64,000 nucleotides of DNA. Origin: Erinaceus europaeus. Its lineage: Eukaryota > Chordata > Mammalia > Eulipotyphla > Erinaceidae. The position numbers were made by a program, and so were the translations under genes. This document shows, piece after piece, positions 46,138 to 59,288 of the stretch. The notes beneath the pieces are model-generated. The model did not search any database and was not told the origin of the DNA. It saw only the letters and a list, made by a program, of their open reading frames with translations. Positions within the stretch are counted from its first letter, which is position 1; each line of letters starts with the position of its first letter. The stretch lies in assembly GCF_950295315.1 (NCBI RefSeq), contig NW_026647184.1:129001-193000 (forward strand). The letters are read 5' to 3'.

Positions 46138-48103
46138 GCTCAGAGATCACCTGTAGTAGTCTCAGAGCATGGGTGGCAAGGGAGCAAGCCTCTCCTGCAA
46201 CTTATGTACAGAGAACCTATCTGGTCAGGGCAAGCCAGCTAGCCCAGATTGTGGCTAAGCAAGAATGCATATGCAAAGGGACTCTCATGTCTCACTCTCC
46301 TGAGTTCCGAATCAATGCCATGCCTCACTATGATCCAAACACTGCCAATGGGGGAAGCTGGGGCACCCCTCAGAATTCAGGGGCTTGAGCCTGTCCAGTC
46401 ACGTTTGGCTGCCTACTCAGCCTCCAGGCTCTCAGTCCACTGCTCAGGGCAGCAGATTACAAGCCCAGAAAGTACCCAGAAAGGGCTGTGTTTCCACATA
46501 GATGGGAAGTGTGTTGAACCAAACAATAGTGGATGAACCCGGCCCCTTACACTTACCCTTTTGGTCCGGCAAAGGCAATTGCTCCTGTGGCCTCACATCC
46601 CTGATCATGGTGTCCTGGTGTCCACACATCACACTCAGAGAGATTCCCAGAAGTAGGCTTGCATGAGTGTCCCATACAATGTCGCTCTGCTTGCAGGAAG
46701 CACAAACTCCCCGGGCCCTTGCTATGGACAGACAAAGAAAGATGGATGCCTCCATTGGCCAAATTAGGGGCTTCCAGTCAAGATCACAGCCCCGCCCCTC
46801 ACCTGAGGGCCTGGCTGCTGCTAATCAAGGCAATTGGAAACACCTTTTACACTTGGGCCCTGAGGACATACTCAGGAATCCCTCCAGGAGCTAGCAGGCT
46901 GGAAGACCTCCTGACCCCTGGATAGCTGTGCTCCTAGTTGGGCGGCCCTTCTGGCCAGTGGTGAAAATATTCCCTAGATACAAGAAAGAACTTCAGGTTT
47001 CAAAGGGATTTGAAACACCATGAGGCACTTGGAAAAGACATTTCACAGCCATCAAAACACCCTCTTTCTGAACACTGGAAGCTTCCGTTTTGCATGGGAA
47101 ATCTGGACACTGGTGTGGCCATCAGTACCACAGATCCTTTCCATTTGGCTTAATAGAGGGAAAGCACAGTGTGTGTGCCAGGGGGATCGAGTTTCACTTC
47201 CCTTGACCGGGGCTCTCATGGAATAAGGACAAGGATGCTGTGCAGGAAGGTGAGGAGGGTTGCATTGAGGCTGAGTGTCAGCCTCAGGGCCCTGGAGAAT
47301 GGCAGTCAAGCACAGAGGGCCTGGACAGCTGCAGCTGGAGATGGACATATGCCTGGAACCTGCAGCAGCGACGCTGTCTCCGCAGTTCCCCTCTGTACTA
47401 CACCATGTGCAGGAGACTAAATAATCCAAAGGGCAAAGAAAGGAAAATTTCAACACCAGGAAGGCTGAGTTCACGATGCATGCACTGACTTCCAGTAAGG
47501 GCCCATTGAAGAAGGCACGTAGAGAGTCAGAGAGACAGAATGACAGAGACAGACAAGGACTGAAATTCTGGCCCTGTGTTGATCAGTGCCAGAGCATTGA
47601 AGACAAACCCTCCATGCCCATGCATACTTCTTACAAGTGGCATTGCTATTTTATGTTTGTGAGGAAAGGTAACACTTAGAACATCTAGGTCTTAGCCACT
47701 CTGAGAAGCAACCCTTGGCCGGCAGCCCACTCTCCAAAACTGCCCTCGCCTCTCCAAATTCGAAGTAGTCATAGTGATGCTCCAGCCAAGATGCAGGCTG
47801 GCGTATTGCATCTCCCTGGTCCAGCCTCAGCCTGTCCTGTGTGCAGGGAACTGCACTATGTCTATTTCTTCTTTGATTTACAGTTTTGGGATAAGACTCG
47901 GTGGACAAAAAGAGCAAGAGGGAAGTAGATGATTTGGCAGTGGTAGTTTGTGCTGAGAGAGATTTGTAGAGTGATATACGATATGGCTCTGTGAGATGTC
48001 TCTCATGACTGTGGCTCAGAAGGGCCAGGTGTATCCACATTGCTACCCTAATCCAGAGCTGTGCAGGTCTCTAGCTAAAAAATATTTTCAGACCTCTACA
48101 TGT

Positions 48104-48113
<10 letters not shown>

Positions 48114-48169
<56 letters not shown>
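48114..48169. repeat. (TA)n(GA)n microsatellite, unit 7
   Basis: TA dominates; the GA part is short and uninterrupted. Confidence 0.95.
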
Positions 48170-48591
48170 CACTGATGTAGTCATTTTCTACAATGGATTC
48201 GATGTGACATTCACACAATTGATTGCTAAAACCTGGAGAGAAACTTTGCATCAGGAAAAGAATTGTCCAAAGGAATAAAATCTCCAAATCATTAGCTATA
48301 TGCAGCTCCAACGGGACCGAGCGAAAAAGGCTCGAGAAGGAACTCATCCAGGAGACTCTCCACATGGACAGGCACCACAGGTTTCCTAGTCTGGCAACAC
48401 AAACAGGGCAGCTGCTAGTTCCCAGTGCAAGCCTCAGGGCAAAAACCTCTCCCTCTTCAGTGTCTTTACATCTGAAAAGAAGAAAAGTGACCAAGGGCCA
48501 AGGAGAGCTGCCCTGGTGTCAATATTGAGCTGTAAATCAGAATGTGCCAAGTGTTTTGCACAAAATCACCTGTGCCACAGTGATTCTGTTG

Positions 48592-48615
48592 TTCTCTCTC
48601 TCTCTCCCTCCCTCA

Positions 48616-48648
<33 letters not shown>
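48592..48648. repeat. (CT)n(CA)n tract, unit 7
   Basis: Same compound tract. Confidence 0.95.
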
Positions 48649-48649
<1 letters not shown>

Positions 48650-48759
48650 TCCACAGAGGCACAGGCACAAACGGAGTTATACACATGCGCACTGGACAGC
48701 TTCTGCAAGGCAGGGCCCTTGGCTGAACCCTGCTTCGCATTTCCTGGAAGCACGCCCAG

Positions 48760-49523
48760 ACTTTTAAGGCCAGCTCTGAGCCCCCATTGGCGGGATTCCT
48801 TCAGAAGGCCCGCCCACAGGGCGCCAGCCAGGCTCTGATAGGCCAGAGGCCTAGGCCACGCCCAGAACCCCACCAGCAATCTCATTGGCCAGTGTGCTTG
48901 GACACGCCCAGGAGGGTCCGGGCCCCTAGTCAGTGATTGGCCAGCGGCCTTGAGCACCGCCCACACGGCCCTGCAGCACGCTGATTGGGCAGCCTCCGGA
49001 AGGCCCGCCCACCAGCCACTTCCGCTCGACTCTGATTGGCCTGGTGTCCCAGGGACACGACCCCAGCCAGCCTTCTCTTGGCTCCCATTGGCGGGCTGCT
49101 GTCTGAGGGGCGCCCTCTGATAGGCCAGTTCCTAAGGCACGCCCAGGAAGGTCACCGCCCTTGCCCCATGATTGGCCAGCCTCCTGGGCTCCGCCCACGA
49201 GGCCCGCCCCAGGCACTCATTGGACAGCCTCCCGAGGGCCCGCCCCCCAGGCACTTCCACTGGACCCTGATTGGCTGACCTCCAGGGGTACGCCCACCCA
49301 GAGCCAGCACCCAGGCTCTCATTGGTGGGCTGCTCTCTGAGGCCCGCCCACGCAACTCCTCCTCTGTTCTCATTGGCCAGCTCTTGCTTCACGCCCCTGA
49401 GGGTGACGTTCCTCCTCTCTGATTGGCCAGCTGTCTCTATGAATACCCACTGGGCCCACCCTCAGGCTCATTGGGCACGGGCTCTGAGGCCCGCCCCCGG
49501 GGACTTTCTGCCATCCTCTGAAG
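48760..49523. promoter_or_regulatory. Phased CCAAT/GC-box array, unit 7
   Basis: Same module, but the CArG-like box is broken at its first base (ACTTTTAAGG). It carries the net 1-bp loss of units 4 and 8 near 49453 and the ACTTCCA version of the second ETS-type site. The CCAAT elements are otherwise intact. Confidence 0.73.
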
Positions 49524-49698
49524 GCCCTGTTTCTGCAAACACGACCCCCACAGCTCCTGTCTGGGCCCATCCTTAGTTCACTGCCTGCCTGCGCTAGGCT
49601 GGCCATGCTCTTGGGGCACACCCAGAAACACTGTCGCCACTCTCCTAGCCCAGTGCCTCAGGGCACTTGCCCCATGGAGCCTTAGTCCCGCCCTGGTG

Positions 49699-49712
49699 CT
49701 GCCCTCTTGTGG
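49699..49712 (-). promoter_or_regulatory. CTCF-like motif 1, unit 7
   Basis: CCACAAGAGGGCAG on the minus strand, unchanged. Confidence 0.7.
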
Positions 49713-49945
49713 ACACCCAGCAGAATGCAGCTGGGCACAGGGATTCACAAGCTCCCAGTAGAGTCATCCCAGGCAAAGAGAGAAACCCCTACCACTTGCA
49801 AAGCCAAATGGGGGATCCCCCCACCCCACAGGAAAGAACAGATGTCTAGGGAACTCTACGTCAATTTCAACCCTGCTGTCCACGGGCCACAATTCCTAGA
49901 GTTCTCCTCATTCCACAGAATCACTACACTCAACTATGGTCTTTG

Positions 49946-49959
49946 CCGCCACATTGTGG
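49946..49959 (-). promoter_or_regulatory. Altered CTCF-like motif 2, unit 7
   Basis: The minus strand reads CCACAATGTGGCGG. The G of the conserved AG step is now T, a change expected to weaken CTCF binding. Shared with unit 8. Confidence 0.5.
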
Positions 49960-50237
49960 ACATACAGCAGAATGCAGCTGAGCTCCCCATGCCACTCCTC
50001 TTTGAGTCTACCCAGAAAATTACACACAGCATGGGAATAGCAAAGGAAAGAACCCATCTGAGGACCACCTGGGAGAATGCACAACAGAGTCCACAACCCA
50101 ATGTGCCAATTCATACTTGAAAAACCACTTGTGCAGTGGAAACTTCCTTTGTCATAACACAACCCAGTTCCTAAGTCCCTGTGTCAGGAATAAAGAAACA
50201 ACAGCGGTAATCTTAACTGAAACACACTTATGCACAC

Positions 50238-50239
<2 letters not shown>

Positions 50240-50271
<32 letters not shown>
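50240..50271. repeat. (CA)n tract, unit 7
   Basis: Pure CA run of about 16 repeats. Confidence 0.95.
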
Positions 50272-50273
<2 letters not shown>

Positions 50274-50887
50274 TCCCACAGAGACTTACACACTTGTCCC
50301 AAAAATAACTTGGATTGGAGTTGCTGTTTTGCACCCTAGCAAAAGGTCAAAGTTTCATGGGTGGAAGGGAGAAGTGTTAAGTGTCTGGCATATGAAGGTG
50401 AGAAATGCCTAGAGCAGATCGATAGTTACATGGACAACGAAGGGAGCATGGGTTGGAGGGACAGCTGGTGGAGCTGCCAGGGAACTATGTGGAATCCCAG
50501 GACCCTGTTTTGAGCCCCTGGTCACACTTACCCAGCTAGGGAAAAGCTGGGCTAGTGACAAATCAGAGCTGCAGATGTCTCTCTGTCTCTCTTCCTGCTT
50601 GGGCCCTGCTCTCTCAATTTATGACTGTTTGCTTCTCCTCAATAAGAAAGTTACAAAGGATGTACAGAAATACAGGGGTAGTGGGAAAAATTACCCCCCC
50701 CCGTGCCCACTATTACATGGAACTGTTGACTGTAAACCATTCATCCCCCAAGAAAGAACAGAATAAATATTTGTGAGGTTAAAAACATTGTAGGTTAAAT
50801 AGTGAACATTCTCTAGCGCCATGCAATACTAATCCATTGTGCATTGGATGTCACTGTCAAAAACAGTGCAGTAGCAGTTGTAGTAGT

Positions 50888-51437
50888 GTGTAGTATCTGC
50901 AAAAGGAAATGTATTGTGTGTCAAAAGAGCCCTTCAATTATAAGAGAAAATCTATCAGGCAGAAGAAATGACCCCTCATGTGATATCGGACGAAATAAAT
51001 AAATAAATAAATAAATATGCAAATAAATGGGAATGATCTAAGAGGATTTGAAAAAAATAAAAAAATAAAAACAAACACCACAGGAAGACCTGATGACAGC
51101 AGAGATATAGAAAATGTCTGCTAAGAAATAGAGGGCTGCTTCAAAAATTCCCTGACACACAGGGTCCAGGCAAATTACGAATTCCGAGAATGAAAAGAAA
51201 CGCATACGATTTGAAGCTTACACTAGAAAATGGAGGCAAGTTCTGTGCTATGATAATTACAATAAGGATACTGATAGAAAGGCTATTGGAAATGCTCCTG
51301 GAAAGTTTATAATTTATAATTGTAGTGAATCCTGCTCCAACTATGTGACCAATTATTTATGAATAAGGAGGCTATTATAAATGCGGTAATTCTGCATTCA
51401 GATCAAATAAAAAGGTCAACAATTCTAAAAATGTCTG

Positions 51438-51469
<32 letters not shown>

Positions 51470-53868
51470 ATGTACATATATGTATGTGTATCTTTATTAT
51501 CAACTATGAGGGATACTGGCATGGCTATGAGGAGACAGAGTATGGCTTGTGCCAGAGAGACTTACAAAGCTGAGGCTCCAGAAACCTAGGTGAAATCGCC
51601 AACAAAACAATCCAGAGCTCAGCTGGGCCCTGGTGACTCGCTTTGTATATCTGGGCCTGTCAGTCAAATAATATATAAGTAAAATATTAATGAGTGCAGA
51701 CAGAGTGAGTGAGAGCCTGTGAGAGTCAGAGACAGAGAAGGCAAGAAGAGAAATAGAAGAGTTGGAAAGAGACCAGAAGTCCAAAAGCTCCCACTCTGTG
51801 TTCATACATGACAGGTTCAAACCTGGGTTGTCGAGATTGTAGGGCAGCAGTCTCCTGTCCACAGACCCCAGACAACCCCAGCCTTCACCATATGTGTGTA
51901 GTATTTACGACAGGATATGTATTGTGAGTGTAAACTTCCCTTCAATTATAAGAGAAAAATCTATCAAGCAGAAGAATGGACCCCTCATGTAATATAGAAC
52001 CAAATAAATAAATAAATAAATAAATATGCAAATAAATGGGGGTTATCTAGGAGGATTTGAAACAAATGAAAAATAAAAACAAAAAGCACAAGAAGACCTG
52101 ATGACAGCAGAAACATAGAAACCATATGCTGAGAATCAAGGGCTGCTTCAAAAGTTCCGAGACCCTTCAGAGTCCAGGGAAATTAAAATTTCGGGAGAAT
52201 GAAAAGAAACTCATATGTATTGAAGCTTACACTAGAGAAAGGAGGCAAGTTCTGTACTATGATAATTAAAATAAGGATGCTGATAGAAATGCTATTAGAA
52301 ATGCTACTGGAAGGTTCTATTATTTATAATTGTATTGAATCCTGCTCCAACTATGTGGCCAATTAGTAGGGAAAAAGGAACCTGTTGTAAATGTGTGAAT
52401 TCTGATTAAGATCAATTACATAGGTTGACAATTCTAAAAACGACAGAGATATATATGTATATTTATATATGTATATGGATGTATATCTTTATTATAAAGT
52501 CTGAGAGATACTGCCATGGATATGAGGAGACAGAATATGGCTTAAGTCAGAGAGACTTACCAATCAGAGGCTCCAGTAGCCTAGGTGAAATCACAAACAA
52601 AACCAGCCAGAGCTCAGCAGTGCTCTGGCCACTCTCTTTGTATATCTGGGCCTGTCAATAAAATAAGGATATAAGTAAAATATTCCTGAGTTCAGACAGA
52701 GTGAGAGAGAGCCTGTGAGAGTCAGAGACAGAGATGGCGAGAAGAGAAATAGAAGAGTTGGAAATAGACCAGAAGTCAAAAACCCCCTAGGCTGTGTTCA
52801 TTCATGACAGATTCAAACCTGGGTTGTAGAGATTGTCACGCAGCAGCTCTAATGCCCACAGACCCCAGACAACCCAAGCCTTCACCATATGTGTGTAGTA
52901 TTTGCCCCAGGAAATGTATTGTGCATCAAAAGTTCCCTTCAGTTATAAGAGAAAATCTCTCAAGCAGAAGAAATGATGCCACATGTGATACCTGACTAAA
53001 TAAATAAATATGCAAATAAATGGGGATGATCTAGGAGGACTTGAAACAATAAAAATAAATAAAGACAAAAACCACAAGAAGACCTGATGACAGCACAAAC
53101 ATAGAAACCATCTGCTGAGAAACAGAGGGCTGCTTCAAAAATTCCCTAACACTTCAGGGTCCAGGGACATTAAGATTTCCGGAGAAAGAAAACAAACACA
53201 TACGTATTGAAGCTTACACTAGAAAAAGGAGGGAAGATCTGGGCCATGATAATTACAATAAGGATGCTAATAGAAACACGATTAGAAATGCTACTGGAAG
53301 GTTCTATTATTTATAATTGTATTGAATCCTGCTCCAACTATATGGCCAATTATTTCAGAAAAATTAGGCTGTTATAAATGTGGTAATTCTGAGAAGGTCA
53401 AATACATAGGTCGAACATTCTAAAAATGACAGATATATAAATCTATATGTATATATATACATGTATGTATATCTTTATTATAAACTCTGAGTGATACTGG
53501 CATGGAAATGAGGAGACAGAATATGGCTTGTGTCAGAAAGACTTACAAACTGAGGCTCCAGTAGCCTAGGTGAAATCGCCAACACAACAAGCCAGAGCTC
53601 AGCAGTGCTCTAGTAACTCTCTTTGTCTATCTGGGCCTGTCAGTAAAATAAGAATCTAAGTAAAATATTAATGAGTGAAGACAGAGTGTGTGAGAGCATG
53701 TGAGAGTTAGAGATAGAGAAGGCGAGAAGAGAAATAGATGAGTTGGAAAGAGACCAGAATTCAAAAACCTCCTAGTTCATTGATGACAGGTTCAAACCTG
53801 GCTTGTAGAGATTGTAAGGCAGCAGCTCTCATGCCCACAGACCCCAGACAGCCCCAGCCTTCACCATA
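50888..53868. repeat. S1-S3 subrepeat block, unit 7
   Basis: Three tandem subrepeats, unit-4-like until CTCTAGTAAC near 53608. From the CTCCTAGTTCATTG variant near 53768 it is unit-6-like. The TA run in S1 is longer than elsewhere. No coding sequence. Confidence 0.85.
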
Positions 53869-53892
53869 GGCTCTACTACCAACCTGACAATA

Positions 53893-53893
<1 letters not shown>

Positions 53894-53927
<34 letters not shown>

Positions 53928-53952
53928 TGTCTGTTTGTGTGTGTCTTTGTGT
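53894..53952. repeat. (GT)n tract, unit 7
   Basis: Interrupted (GT)n with TCTTTGTG and the preceding ACAATAATG shared with unit 6. Confidence 0.95.
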
Positions 53953-55918
53953 GCTCAGAGATCACCTGTAGTAGTCTCAGAGCATGGGTGGCAAGGGAGC
54001 AAGCCTCTCCTGCAACTTATGTACAGAGAACCTATCTGGTCAGGGCAAGCCAGCTAGCCCAGATTGTGGCTAAGCAAGAATGCATATGCAAAGGGACTCT
54101 CATGTCTCACTCTCCTGAGTTCCGAATCAATGCCATGCCTCACTATGATCCAAACACTGCCAATGGGGGAAGCTGGGGCACCCCTCAGAATTCAGGGGCT
54201 TGAGCCTGTCCAGTCACGTTTGGCTGCCTACTCAGCCTCCAGGCTCTCAGTCCACTGCTCAGGGCAGCAGATTACAAGCCCAGAAAGTACCCAGAAAGGG
54301 CTGTGTTTCCACATAGATGGGAAGTGTGTTGAACCAAACAATAGTGGATGAACCCGGCCCCTTACACTTACCCTTTTGGTCCGGCAAAGGCAATTGCTCC
54401 TGTGGCCTCACATCCCTGATCATGGTGTCCTGGTGTCCACACATCACACTCAGAGAGATTCCCAGAAGTAGGCTTGCATGAGTGTCCCATACAATGTCGC
54501 TCTGCTTGCAGGAAGCACAAACTCCCCGGGCCCTTGCTATGGACAGACAAAGAAAGATGGATGCCTCCATTGGCCAAATTAGGGGCTTCCAGTCAAGATC
54601 ACAGCCCCGCCCCTCACCTGAGGGCCTGGCTGCTGCTAATCAAGGCAATTGGAAACACCTTTTACACTTGGGCCCTGAGGACATACTCAGGAATCCCTCC
54701 AGGAGCTAGCAGGCTGGAAGACCTCCTGACCCCTGGATAGCTGTGCTCCTAGTTGGGCGGCCCTTCTGGCCAGTGGTGAAAATATTCCCTAGATACAAGA
54801 AAGAACTTCAGGTTTCAAAGGGATTTGAAACACCATGAGGCACTTGGAAAAGACATTTCACAGCCATCAAAACACCCTCTTTCTGAACACTGGAAGCTTC
54901 CGTTTTGCATGGGAAATCTGGACACTGGTGTGGCCATCAGTACCACAGATCCTTTCCATTTGGCTTAATAGAGGGAAAGCACAGTGTGTGTGCCAGGGGG
55001 ATCGAGTTTCACTTCCCTTGACCGGGGCTCTCATGGAATAAGGACAAGGATGCTGTGCAGGAAGGTGAGGAGGGTTGCATTGAGGCTGAGTGTCAGCCTC
55101 AGGGCCCTGGAGAATGGCAGTCAAGCACAGAGGGCCTGGACAGCTGCAGCTGGAGATGGACATATGCCTGGAACCTGCAGCAGCGACGCTGTCTCCGCAG
55201 TTCCCCTCTGTACTACACCATGTGCAGGAGACTAAATAATCCAAAGGGCAAAGAAAGGAAAATTTCAACACCAGGAAGGCTGAGTTCACGATGCATGCAC
55301 TGACTTCCAGTAAGGGCCCATTGAAGAAGGCACGTAGAGAGTCAGAGAGACAGAATGACAGAGACAGACAAGGACTGAAATTCTGGCCCTGTGTTGATCA
55401 GTGCCAGAGCATTGAAGACAAACCCTCCATGCCCATGCATACTTCTTACAAGTGGCATTGCTATTTTATGTTTGTGAGGAAAGGTAACACTTAGAACATC
55501 TAGGTCTTAGCCACTCTGAGAAGCAACCCTTGGCCGGCAGCCCACTCTCCAAAACTGCCCTCGCCTCTCCAAATTCGAAGTAGTCATAGTGATGCTCCAG
55601 CCAAGATGCAGGCTGGCGTATTGCATCTCCCTGGTCCAGCCTCAGCCTGTCCTGTGTGCAGGGAACTGCACTATGTCTATTTCTTCTTTGATTTACAGTT
55701 TTGGGATAAGACTCGGTGGACAAAAAGAGCAAGAGGGAAGTAGATGATTTGGCAGTGGTAGTTTGTGCTGAGAGAGATTTGTAGAGTGATATACGATATG
55801 GCTCTGTGAGATGTCTCTCATGACTGTGGCTCAGAAGGGCCAGGTGTATCCACATTGCTACCCTAATCCAGAGCTGTGCAGGTCTCTAGCTAAAAAATAT
55901 TTTCAGACCTCTACATGT

Positions 55919-55924
<6 letters not shown>

Positions 55925-55972
<48 letters not shown>

Positions 55973-55990
55973 GAGAGAGAGAGAGAGAGA
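55925..55990. repeat. (TA)n(GA)n microsatellite, unit 8
   Basis: Long TA run, a CA junction, then a short uninterrupted GA run. Confidence 0.95.
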
Positions 55991-56412
55991 CACTGATGTA
56001 GTCATTTTCTACAATGGATTCGATGTGACATTCACACAATTGATTGCTAAAACCTGGAGAGAAACTTTGCATCAGGAAAAGAATTGTCCAAAGGAATAAA
56101 ATCTCCAAATCATTAGCTATATGCAGCTCCAACGGGACCGAGCGAAAAAGGCTCGAGAAGGAACTCATCCAGGAGACTCTCCACATGGACAGGCACCACA
56201 GGTTTCCTAGTCTGGCAACACAAACAGGGCAGCTGCTAGTTCCCAGTGCAAGCCTCAGGGCAAAAACCTCTCCCTCTTCAGTGTCTTTACATCTGAAAAG
56301 AAGAAAAGTGACCAAGGGCCAAGGAGAGCTGCCCTGGTGTCAATATTGAGCTGTAAATCAGAATGTGCCAAGTGTTTTGCACAAAATCACCTGTGCCACA
56401 GTGATTCTGTTG

Positions 56413-56436
56413 TTCTCTCTCTCTCTCCCTCCCTCA

Positions 56437-56468
<32 letters not shown>
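56413..56468. repeat. (CT)n(CA)n tract, unit 8
   Basis: Same compound tract. Confidence 0.95.
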
Positions 56469-56470
<2 letters not shown>

Positions 56471-56580
56471 TCCACAGAGGCACAGGCACAAACGGAGTTA
56501 TACACATGCGCACTGGACAGCTTCTGCAAGGCAGGGCCCTTGGCTGAACCCTGCTTCGCATTTCCTGGAAGCACGCCCAG

Positions 56581-57344
56581 ACTTTTAAGGCCAGCTCTGA
56601 GCCCCCATTGGCGGGATTCCTTCAGAAGGCCCGCCCACAGGGCGCCAGCCAGGCTCTGATAGGCCAGAGGCCTAGGCCACGCCCAGAACCCCACCAGCAA
56701 TCTCATTGGCCAGTGTGCTTGGACACGCCCAGGAGGGTCCGGGCCCCTAGTCAGTGATTGGCCAGCGGCCTTGAGCACCGCCCACACGGCCCTGCAGCAC
56801 GCTGATTGGGCAGCCTCCGGAAGGCCCGCCCACCAGCCACTTCCGCTCGACTCTGATTGGCCTGGTGTCCCAGGGACACGACCCCAGCCAGCCTTCTCTT
56901 GGCTCCCATTGGCGGGCTGCTGTCTGAGGGGCGCCCTCTGATAGGCCAGTTCCTAAGGCACGCCCAGGAAGGTCACCGCCCTTGCCCCATGATTGGCCAG
57001 CCTCCTGGGCTCCGCCCACGAGGCCCGCCCCAGGCACTCATTGGACAGCCTCCCGAGGGCCCGCCCCCCAGGCACTTCCACTGGACCCTGATTGGCTGAC
57101 CTCCAGGGGTACGCCCACCCAGAGCCAGCACCCAGGCTCTCATTGGTGGGCTGCTCTCTGAGGCCCGCCCACGCAACTCCTCCTCTGTTCTCATTGGCCA
57201 GCTCTTGCTTCACGCCCCTGAGGGTGACGTTCCTCCTCTCTGATTGGCCAGCTGTCTCTATGAATACCCACTGGGCCCACCCTCAGGCTCATTGGGCACG
57301 GGCTCTGAGGCCCGCCCCCGGGGACTTTCTGCCATCCTCTGAAG
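56581..57344. promoter_or_regulatory. Phased CCAAT/GC-box array, unit 8
   Basis: Same module and same variants as unit 7: broken CArG-like box (ACTTTTAAGG at its start), net 1-bp loss near 57274 and ACTTCCA. The CCAAT elements are otherwise intact. Confidence 0.73.
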
Positions 57345-57519
57345 GCCCTGTTTCTGCAAACACGACCCCCACAGCTCCTGTCTGGGCCCATCCTTAGTTC
57401 ACTGCCTGCCTGCGCTAGGCTGGCCATGCTCTTGGGGCACACCCAGAAACACTGTCGCCACTCTCCTAGCCCAGTGCCTCAGGGCACTTGCCCCATGGAG
57501 CCTTAGTCCCGCCCTGGTG

Positions 57520-57533
57520 CTGCCCTCTTGTGG
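57520..57533 (-). promoter_or_regulatory. CTCF-like motif 1, unit 8
   Basis: CCACAAGAGGGCAG on the minus strand, unchanged. Confidence 0.7.
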
Positions 57534-57766
57534 ACACCCAGCAGAATGCAGCTGGGCACAGGGATTCACAAGCTCCCAGTAGAGTCATCCCAGGCAAAGA
57601 GAGAAACCCCTACCACTTGCAAAGCCAAATGGGGGATCCCCCCACCCCACAGGAAAGAACAGATGTCTAGGGAACTCTACGTCAATTTCAACCCTGCTGT
57701 CCACGGGCCACAATTCCTAGAGTTCTCCTCATTCCACAGAATCACTACACTCAACTATGGTCTTTG

Positions 57767-57780
57767 CCGCCACATTGTGG
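57767..57780 (-). promoter_or_regulatory. Altered CTCF-like motif 2, unit 8
   Basis: Same AG-to-AT change as unit 7 (CCACAATGTGGCGG on the minus strand), probably inherited with the unit 7/8 duplication. Confidence 0.5.
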
Positions 57781-58058
57781 ACATACAGCAGAATGCAGCT
57801 GAGCTCCCCATGCCACTCCTCTTTGAGTCTACCCAGAAAATTACACACAGCATGGGAATAGCAAAGGAAAGAACCCATCTGAGGACCACCTGGGAGAATG
57901 CACAACAGAGTCCACAACCCAATGTGCCAATTCATACTTGAAAAACCACTTGTGCAGTGGAAACTTCCTTTGTCATAACACAACCCAGTTCCTAAGTCCC
58001 TGTGTCAGGAATAAAGAAACAACAGCGGTAATCTTAACTGAAACACACTTATGCACAC

Positions 58059-58060
<2 letters not shown>

Positions 58061-58090
<30 letters not shown>
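58061..58090. repeat. (CA)n tract, unit 8
   Basis: Pure CA run of about 15 repeats. Confidence 0.95.
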
Positions 58091-58092
<2 letters not shown>

Positions 58093-58706
58093 TCCCACAG
58101 AGACTTACACACTTGTCCCAAAAATAACTTGGATTGGAGTTGCTGTTTTGCACCCTAGCAAAAGGTCAAAGTTTCATGGGTGGAAGGGAGAAGTGTTAAG
58201 TGTCTGGCATATGAAGGTGAGAAATGCCTAGAGCAGATCGATAGTTACATGGACAACGAAGGGAGCATGGGTTGGAGGGACAGCTGGTGGAGCTGCCAGG
58301 GAACTATGTGGAATCCCAGGACCCTGTTTTGAGCCCCTGGTCACACTTACCCAGCTAGGGAAAAGCTGGGCTAGTGACAAATCAGAGCTGCAGATGTCTC
58401 TCTGTCTCTCTTCCTGCTTGGGCCCTGCTCTCTCAATTTATGACTGTTTGCTTCTCCTCAATAAGAAAGTTACAAAGGATGTACAGAAATACAGGGGTAG
58501 TGGGAAAAATTACCCCCCCCCGTGCCCACTATTACATGGAACTGTTGACTGTAAACCATTCATCCCCCAAGAAAGAACAGAATAAATATTTGTGAGGTTA
58601 AAAACATTGTAGGTTAAATAGTGAACATTCTCTAGCGCCATGCAATACTAATCCATTGTGCATTGGATGTCACTGTCAAAAACAGTGCAGTAGCAGTTGT
58701 AGTAGT

Positions 58707-59256
58707 GTGTAGTATCTGCAAAAGGAAATGTATTGTGTGTCAAAAGAGCCCTTCAATTATAAGAGAAAATCTATCAGGCAGAAGAAATGACCCCTCATGT
58801 GATATCGGACGAAATAAATAAATAAATAAATAAATATGCAAATAAATGGGAATGATCTAAGAGGATTTGAAAAAAATAAAAAAATAAAAACAAACACCAC
58901 AGGAAGACCTGATGACAGCAGAGATATAGAAAATGTCTGCTAAGAAATAGAGGGCTGCTTCAAAAATTCCCTGACACACAGGGTCCAGGCAAATTACGAA
59001 TTCCGAGAATGAAAAGAAACGCATACGATTTGAAGCTTACACTAGAAAATGGAGGCAAGTTCTGTGCTATGATAATTACAATAAGGATACTGATAGAAAG
59101 GCTATTGGAAATGCTCCTGGAAAGTTTATAATTTATAATTGTAGTGAATCCTGCTCCAACTATGTGACCAATTATTTATGAATAAGGAGGCTATTATAAA
59201 TGCGGTAATTCTGCATTCAGATCAAATAAAAAGGTCAACAATTCTAAAAATGTCTG

Positions 59257-59288
<32 letters not shown>

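Larger units (their letters stand above)
39081..46904. repeat. Macrosatellite unit 6 (7824 bp), mosaic of unit-1-like and unit-3-like halves
   Basis: Complete unit in direct orientation. Up to about 42.9 kb it carries unit-1 variants: CTTAATAA near 39593, AAGTAAGCATAG near 39941, GCACCCTCGCAAAAGG near 42522, GCATCGGTTGG near 42638, a seven-C run near 42886 and ATTATATGG near 42900. From about 43.0 kb it carries unit-3 variants (AAACATTG near 42972, AAAAGAGCCC near 43112, GGAGAAATCGCC near 43770, the 7-bp loss near 45956). No coding gene seen. Confidence 0.97.
46905..54719. repeat. Macrosatellite unit 7 (7815 bp)
   Basis: Complete unit in direct orientation. It is unit-4-like until about 53.61 kb (CTCTAGTAAC), then unit-6-like from about 53.76 kb: the 7-bp loss, GACAATAATG near 53886, GAGCAAGCC near 53997, and ACTTACCCTTTTGG near 54366. 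Variants shared only with unit 8: CCCATTGAAGAAGG with loss of ACA near 47504-47525, CAGACTTTTAAGG near 48758, and a longer (TA)n near 51440. No coding gene seen. Confidence 0.97.
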
